Below, one piece after another: positions 58,587 to 64,000 of a DNA stretch of 64,000 bases (its first letter is position 1; every line of letters starts with the position of its first letter). Both the position numbers and the translations under genes were made by a program. The DNA is from Bacteroidota bacterium (lineage in GTDB: Bacteria > Bacteroidota > Bacteroidia > Chitinophagales > Chitinophagaceae). The notes beneath the pieces were generated by a model. It made no database searches, had not been told where the DNA came from, and saw nothing but the letters and a program-made list of their open reading frames with translations. The DNA lies in NCBI GenBank assembly GCA_013288945.1, contig JABDAZ010000001.1, positions 1-64,000 of the forward strand, in the 5' to 3' direction.

Positions 58587-59684
58587 TCAATGCTTTATCG
58601 CGCTGTATTTATTTTTAAATTTTAAAAAATAACTTTCATAATATTTAAAAGAAAGGCCGGCTAGTAACACAGAAAGCCCGAAGGAAAAAACATAAATAAA
58701 AATATTAACGTACACATTATTGTAATCAGCAAGATATTTTCCTGCAATAAAAAGAATAAAAAATAAAGGTATTTTATGCAGCAGGTAAAATCCGTAGGAA
58801 ATCCTGCCAAGGTAATTCAGGAATTTATTATTAAGTGAAATCAGTGATGTTTCCTGCTGCGCAAGGTTTACAATTATTATTGCAGCAATTACAGTAAGCA
58901 TTTCATTATCGAACACATGCGGATATTTATTTTTAAAAGTTATAAATGCAATAAACGCGCATAAGGAAACAACCTGCATCGTTTTACTAAAAATAAAAGA
59001 CGTAGCCCAGGTGTTGAAATAATTATACTTTTCATTATAATAAAACAAAGCCATTAATGAACCAATTATAAGGCAATCGAACCGGAAATAAGAAAGTGCA
59101 AATTCAATATTATGCAGCATATGCACATCTGAATAAAAATTGCGCAGCACATAACGAAGCGTATAATTAATAATAAGCAGCAAAATAAAAATCCACGCTA
59201 TATTTTCTTTTTTTATTAAACGAATGATATGCGGCTGCACAAGATAAAATTGTTCCTCAACGCCGATTGACCAAATCGGATCAATAACTGCCGGAAGCAG
59301 GCCTGCGAGAATAGCGAAATTGGGTAAGAAAAAAAGACCGAGCAGTAATCCTTTCGGAGACATGTTTGCAGGATAAATAAAATATGCTGTAAGCAAAATA
59401 AGAAAGTAAAGCGGCCAGATGCGCAACACCCTGCGCATATAAAATTTCTTATAATTTATATCTTCATTAATGTCTTTTTCCTGCATTAATAAATAGGTAA
59501 TAAGAAAACCGCTTAAAACTAAAAAGATGGTAACGCCGATAAAACCTGTATCGGGTATAAAAATATTAGCGGTATTTAAATGGTGTTTGTGTAATTCAAC
59601 ATGCCATATAAATACAAGTGTAGCCGCAATTGCGCGCAAGCCATCAAAATTTTTAAAATAAGGTTTTGTACTGGTATCAGCCAT
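58587..59684 (-). CDS. Acyltransferase 3 family membrane protein
   Basis: FDGLRAIAATLVFIWHVELH; DPIWSIGVEEQFYLVQPHI; YLGRISYGFYLLHKIP. Confidence 0.9.
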   Translation of the reverse strand: MADTSTKPYFKNFDGLRAIAATLVFIWHVELHKHHLNTANIFIPDTGFIGVTIFLVLSGFLITYLLMQEKDINEDINYKKFYMRRVLRIWPLYFLILLTAYFIYPANMSPKGLLLGLFFLPNFAILAGLLPAVIDPIWSIGVEEQFYLVQPHIIRLIKKENIAWIFILLLIINYTLRYVLRNFYSDVHMLHNIEFALSYFRFDCLIIGSLMALFYYNEKYNYFNTWATSFIFSKTMQVVSLCAFIAFITFKNKYPHVFDNEMLTVIAAIIIVNLAQQETSLISLNNKFLNYLGRISYGFYLLHKIPLFFILFIAGKYLADYNNVYVNIFIYVFSFGLSVLLAGLSFKYYESYFLKFKNKYSAIKH

Positions 59685-59762
59685 CCGGATTTGTTGAGCA
59701 ATTAATAAACGGATCCTTGCTGAAACGTAATTTATTTTACTGAAGTATTCTTTATTAATTGA

Positions 59763-60125
59763 TTATTTAATAGCTAAGGGTTTTAAAACGTGCTGCAACT
59801 TAACAAACAAATTTTGAAAGTGGTATTTTTTTTCAGCAACTTTTTTATTGGGAGTTTGTGGCTCAACATTGCCATAAAGGTTACGGTAAGTATTGTAAGT
59901 AGAAAAATTTTGCAAATTATTTGCGCCGTTGGCTGTCAGTTTCAAAACGCCGGCTTCATTAATAACCATGTTTTCATTTACAAGGCTTTGCAAACAATTG
60001 TTTACATAAAGCTTTGAAATTTCTTCATCACAAATAGCATCTTCCAATTTTTTTATTGAGCAATTGTTTGAGCCGGAAATGCAAAAAAGTATTAGATCTT
60101 TTACAGGAACTATTGCTGAATACAT
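59763..60125 (-). CDS. Hypothetical protein
   Basis: 120-aa ORF, no recognised motif. Confidence 0.35.
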   Translation of the reverse strand: MYSAIVPVKDLILFCISGSNNCSIKKLEDAICDEEISKLYVNNCLQSLVNENMVINEAGVLKLTANGANNLQNFSTYNTYRNLYGNVEPQTPNKKVAEKKYHFQNLFVKLQHVLKPLAIK

Positions 60126-60407
60126 AGAAAATGATTTTAAATTTTTTAAACTGACGGGGCTTAATTAGATCCGTAACTAAATTTCGTCAAATTACAAGCC
60201 ATTAATAATTTAAGCGTAGTAATAGGATTATGTAAGCCCTTTGGGTATTAATTTTCACACTTGGCTTATAAATTTCTACAGTTAGTACATCAATGCTTAA
60301 GACAAATTTGAATTTATTATTAAAGCTTCGTCAATTCTCATTTAGATTATTAATAAAATCTTAAAAAAATACCGAAGCAATAAATGTAAACTCAGGAAAA
60401 TTTGCAG

Positions 60408-60866
60408 TTAAAAAAATATGGGAAGTTCTTTTTTTGTAACAGACATATAAATATTTTGGAGTTGATGAAGCGCGTCATAAATAATAAACTTGTTGCCGTG
60501 ATTAACGTGAAATCCCGGTTCGCTTAAATGAATAATAAGATCGTCATGCTGATAAGTTTTCCATCTGCCAAACGCATCGTGACGAACAAATTTAAAAGGA
60601 GTTGCAGCAAGAATTTTTGGCGTAAGAATTACCGGAAATATACTTTCAAAATTAAATGGCGCTGCAGGAAAATTTGTTTGGTTCATGGATATTATTCCGG
60701 TAGAATTTATCACATCAACCCTCAATAGATCGCGCAGGTTTTGAGGATAAAAATAATTTCCCTTTTTTAAATCTACTCTAGGAATCATCAGGGAAAGATC
60801 GTAATTATTATGCCAGACAAAAAATATAAATGCATACCAATTTATAATAAACTGTATATCCTGCAA
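60408..60866 (-). CDS. Hypothetical protein
   Basis: 152-aa ORF, no recognised family; N-terminal start uncertain. Confidence 0.4.
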   Translation of the reverse strand: MQDIQFIINWYAFIFFVWHNNYDLSLMIPRVDLKKGNYFYPQNLRDLLRVDVINSTGIISMNQTNFPAAPFNFESIFPVILTPKILAATPFKFVRHDAFGRWKTYQHDDLIIHLSEPGFHVNHGNKFIIYDALHQLQNIYMSVTKKELPIFF

Positions 60867-61113
60867 ATAATCCTACCTTACATGCATTACATCCTGAACA
60901 ACTTGCTGGCAGTACATTTCAGCCCCATTAAATATAAAATAAAATTATTTTTGAATAGGAAAAATGGTCGTGAAGAATTGACAGTTTTTTGCCAATATTT
61001 TGGGTAAAAAAAATCCTCCGTTAAAAATAAAGGCTGGTTAAAAACTTTGCGCGCATTAATAAGTTACTGGAGATTTTTATATTCGAAAGCATGGATAAAA
61101 AGGATTTTTTAAG

Positions 61114-61830
61114 TTGAACATTTCTACGGTTGTTATTGATGATGATGGGTATTCCTGCGAAACGATCACCAGGTTTCTTAAACACTTCTGGCCCGGCTTC
61201 CCTGTTAAAGCATGCTTTATAAGCGTGGCTGATATGCTTGCTTACCCAGAACTTAACCAGACTGGTTTGTTGCTTATGCGTGCGTCTATGATTGCAGACG
61301 GGCAAAATGAAATGCCTGAAAAAATTCCGCTGCTACATTTTGAATTAATTTTTAATGCCGGCTTCCAAAATTTTGCAGCACAATCATTTCGTTTTACTGT
61401 TCCTTCTTTTGCAGGGAAAGATCAATATATTGTACAGCATAGTTTGCATGAAAAGAAGTTGCGCATTATGCTGCAAAAGTTGAGTACGCCTGTAAAACTA
61501 TTTACAAAAATTGCGCTGCCAACGGTACATGGTTTAGAAATGATTGCAGTTGATTCGATAATCAGTTGTTCATCCGAACGCAATTACACCATCGTTCATT
61601 TAAAAAATAATAAAAAAATAGTGGTATCCAGAAACCTGAAAGCAATGGAAGATATGCTTTCGGGATATCCGTTTTTCAGGGTGCATCATTCTTTTATAGT
61701 AAACCTGAATGAGATTAGTAAATACATGAAAGATTCTGGTGGTTATTTATTAATGAATGAAGGAAACCGCATAGAAATTTCCCGTGGCCGCAAAGAAGCA
61801 TTGTTGTCTGCACTCCGGCAAAGTGAATAA
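61114..61830 (+). CDS. LytTR-domain regulator with degenerate receiver-like N-terminus
   Basis: VVIDDDGYSCETITRFL N-terminus; C-terminal ISCSSERNYTIVHLKNNKKIVVSRNLKAMEDML...FFRVHHSFIVNLNEISKY. Confidence 0.85.
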   Translation: MNISTVVIDDDGYSCETITRFLKHFWPGFPVKACFISVADMLAYPELNQTGLLLMRASMIADGQNEMPEKIPLLHFELIFNAGFQNFAAQSFRFTVPSFAGKDQYIVQHSLHEKKLRIMLQKLSTPVKLFTKIALPTVHGLEMIAVDSIISCSSERNYTIVHLKNNKKIVVSRNLKAMEDMLSGYPFFRVHHSFIVNLNEISKYMKDSGGYLLMNEGNRIEISRGRKEALLSALRQSE

Positions 61831-61930
61831 TTTTCACATACACTTTCTCTTTTTTCCTTTATTAATTTTTTTATTTTATTAATAACATGAATAGAACTTT
61901 TCATTAAAATAAAATTGCATTCTATTAATA

Positions 61931-61999
61931 AGAACGCGAATTTTTATAAAAGAATTTTTTGAATTTATTATCGTTATTAATAATAAAAATCTGCGTTCT
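61931..61999. repeat. Intergenic imperfect 17-bp inverted repeat
   Basis: AGAACGCGAATTTTTAT ... ATAAAAATCTGCGTTCT (15/17 complementary). Confidence 0.75.
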
Positions 62000-62211
62000 A
62001 TTTTAGTAAAAATGTTTTATTAATATTTCTACAGTAATAATAAAATTTACAAATACGCACATTCTAATCTTCGCAAAATTTTCATTAATAAATTCAGTAA
62101 AATATCTTTTTCAGCAAGCGATTATTTTGATATATTCAAGGAAGAATAACTTGCAATTGCTTTTTAATAATATAAAAACAATGCAGGTTAATTATACCAA
62201 AACCAACAAGT

Positions 62212-63522
62212 ATGAGCCCGGTTTTAGAAAGAGAAAACCTTAAGCGGGAAATCGGTGTGTTTGCACTTACCATGGCAATTCTTAATATTACTGTTGGCAC
62301 TGGCATTTTTGTTATTCCCGCAATCATCGCTGAAAACCTGGGCGCAGCCGCAATTGCAGCTTACCTCGTTTGCGGTGTACTTATTTTTTTAATTGCATTA
62401 TGCTTTGCAGAACTCGGCAGTAAAACAACTGCAAGCGGCGGTGTGTACACTTATATTGAAACTGCATTTGGGCCGTATGCAGGTTTTATTGCAAATAATG
62501 TTTACTGGCTTGGCGCTTGTGTAATTTCAGATGCAGCAGTTGCCAATGCACTTGCAGACACACTGAAATATTTTTTTCCATTTATGGGCAATGTCATTTA
62601 CCGCGATTTATTTTTTGTGTTGTTGTTTGGCGGGTTTGCATTTCTTAATATTCGCAGTGTAAAAAACGGAATTCGGTTTATTGAATTCGCAGCATTTGGA
62701 AAATTGATTCCATTAATAATATTGGTAGCGGCCGGCTTTGCATTTGTTTCAACAAAAAATCTAGCGTGGACTTCTGCTCCGTCCATTAATAATATCAGTT
62801 CTGCATCATTGCTTTTATTTTTTGCATTTATTGGTTTAGATACACCATTAAGCAACGGCGGCGAAATAAAAAATGTAAAACGCACTGTGCCGCTCGGTAT
62901 TTTTTTTGGTATACTCAGCGTGCTTGTTTTATATATCTCTATTCAATTGGTTGTGCAGGGAATTTTAGGCAACAACATCAGTGCACATAAAGATGCGCCG
63001 CTTGCAGATGTTGCAGGAATTATTTTTGGTAAAACGGGCATTGTATTAATTGTTATTGCCACATCCATTTCAATGCTGGGCAATGTAGGCGGCGAAATAC
63101 TTTCCATTCCGCGAATACTTTTTGCAGGTGCAAAAGATGGATTGATGCCAGAAGCATTGGGCAAAATTCATCCAAAATTTTTTACGCCATATGTTGCTGT
63201 TTCATTTTATGCTTCACTTGGTTTTTTATTTGCAGTTTCTGGTGGGTTTAAACAACTTGCTATTATTGCAACGGCTGCAACATTGCTTATTTATTTGGGC
63301 GTTGTATTATCAACTTTAATGCTTAGGAAAAATGATGTTGCAATAAGCGAAAAAACATTTCGTGTGCCCGGCGGCTATATTATTCCGATGCTTGCAAGCG
63401 CTGTAATTATATGGCTGTTAACAGGATTATCAAAAAAAGAATTTATTGGCATTGAAATTTTTATCCTGATTTTTTCAGTCATTTATTTATTAATGAAAAT
63501 GTTTAAGAAAAAAGATATTTGA
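62212..63522 (+). CDS. APC family amino acid permease
   Basis: ALTMAILNITVGTGIFVIPAIIAENLGAAAIAAYLVCGV; ASGGVYTYIETAFGPYAGF. Confidence 0.93.
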   Translation: MSPVLERENLKREIGVFALTMAILNITVGTGIFVIPAIIAENLGAAAIAAYLVCGVLIFLIALCFAELGSKTTASGGVYTYIETAFGPYAGFIANNVYWLGACVISDAAVANALADTLKYFFPFMGNVIYRDLFFVLLFGGFAFLNIRSVKNGIRFIEFAAFGKLIPLIILVAAGFAFVSTKNLAWTSAPSINNISSASLLLFFAFIGLDTPLSNGGEIKNVKRTVPLGIFFGILSVLVLYISIQLVVQGILGNNISAHKDAPLADVAGIIFGKTGIVLIVIATSISMLGNVGGEILSIPRILFAGAKDGLMPEALGKIHPKFFTPYVAVSFYASLGFLFAVSGGFKQLAIIATAATLLIYLGVVLSTLMLRKNDVAISEKTFRVPGGYIIPMLASAVIIWLLTGLSKKEFIGIEIFILIFSVIYLLMKMFKKKDI

Positions 63523-63661
63523 TATTTGCTATCTGATTTGTGATTTTTGATTTAAAGAATGCATTGTAAATTAAATCATCAATATTAATTTTGAAATACA
63601 GTATCAAAATATCTCAATAACAAAATATCCAATATCAATAATTAAAAAATTACAAATCAAA

Positions 63662-64000
63662 ATGGAGGTACAAAAACATCCGCACCATGTAACGCATAAA
63701 AAAAAATTTGGCGAATATTTGCTTGAATTCTTTATGCTTTTTTTGGCAGTATTTCTTGGCTTTGTGGCTGAAAATATTCGTGAACATAATGTGGAACACG
63801 AACGCGTAAAAGATTATGCACGCAGCTTGGCAACGGACATAAAAAGAGATACGGCGAATATGACTTTTATTATTGGCCATATAAAAAAACAAATTAGAAA
63901 TACCGATAGCCTCACTGCTTATCTTAAAAGCCGCACGGCTGCAGAGGTTCGAAATGTTGATCTTTTTACGTTTACTGTTTTATATTCTTATCCTTCTTAT
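63662..64000 (+). CDS. Hypothetical membrane protein, truncated at right window edge
   Basis: Open frame from ATG 63662: MEVQKHPHHVTHKKKFGEYLLEFFMLFLAVFLGFVAENIREHNVEHERVKDYARSLATDIKRD. Confidence 0.7.
   Translation, partial: MEVQKHPHHVTHKKKFGEYLLEFFMLFLAVFLGFVAENIREHNVEHERVKDYARSLATDIKRDTANMTFIIGHIKKQIRNTDSLTAYLKSRTAAEVRNVDLFTFTVLYSYPSY

Noticed and set aside
1-64000. Very frequent ATTAATAA/TTATTAAT strings throughout
   Set aside because: Spread over all coding and intergenic regions and compatible with AT-rich composition and Ile/Leu/Asn codons; no localisation that suggests a specific function without a genome-wide count.
1-64000. CRISPR array, rRNA or tRNA genes
   Set aside because: No regularly spaced identical repeats and no recognisable RNA gene sequence on reading both strands.

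Overview
The window is AT-rich, Bacteroidetes-type DNA (SusC/SusD pairs, TAnnTTTG -7 promoter elements, PepSY-like, LytTR and Reg_prop/Y_Y_Y regulators). No rRNA, tRNA or CRISPR array was recognised. Four zones: (1) 0-13.5 kb is an accessory patchwork of small unrelated genes, decayed histidine-kinase pieces, a duplicated 66-aa gene and cassette-like intergenic repeats. (2) 13.5-25.5 kb holds four AhpD-like (CxxC) paralogs, an MFS transporter, a SusC/SusD pair and a YeiH-type transporter with a small Cys-rich partner. (3) 25.7-36.7 kb is on the minus strand: SusD/SusC, an FeS photolyase-like protein, a redoxin-TlpA fusion and a large Reg_prop/Y_Y_Y/HTH regulator. (4) 37-58.5 kb is a plus-strand catabolic locus: TolB-like proteins, TIM-barrel isomerase, Gfo/Idh, RpiA-like, SusC/SusD, two FG-GAP/VCBS proteins (one with a CxxCH motif), gluconate-2-DH subunit 3 + GMC oxidoreductase, acyltransferases, VOC and a DUF1080 protein. 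It resembles a 3-keto-sugar oxidative utilisation locus. The two strongest unexplained signals are: (a) a promoter architecture of two pairs of 11-bp direct repeats (GATGTAGTnnn) set exactly 53 bp apart and exactly 38 bp upstream of a TAnnTTTG-like element, before three transcription units of the locus; and (b) strong confinement of G5/C5 tracts, mostly GGGGGCA/TGCCCCC, to about 39.6-55.9 kb, with none seen by eye elsewhere in the window. All calls come from reading the sequence; no searches were run.
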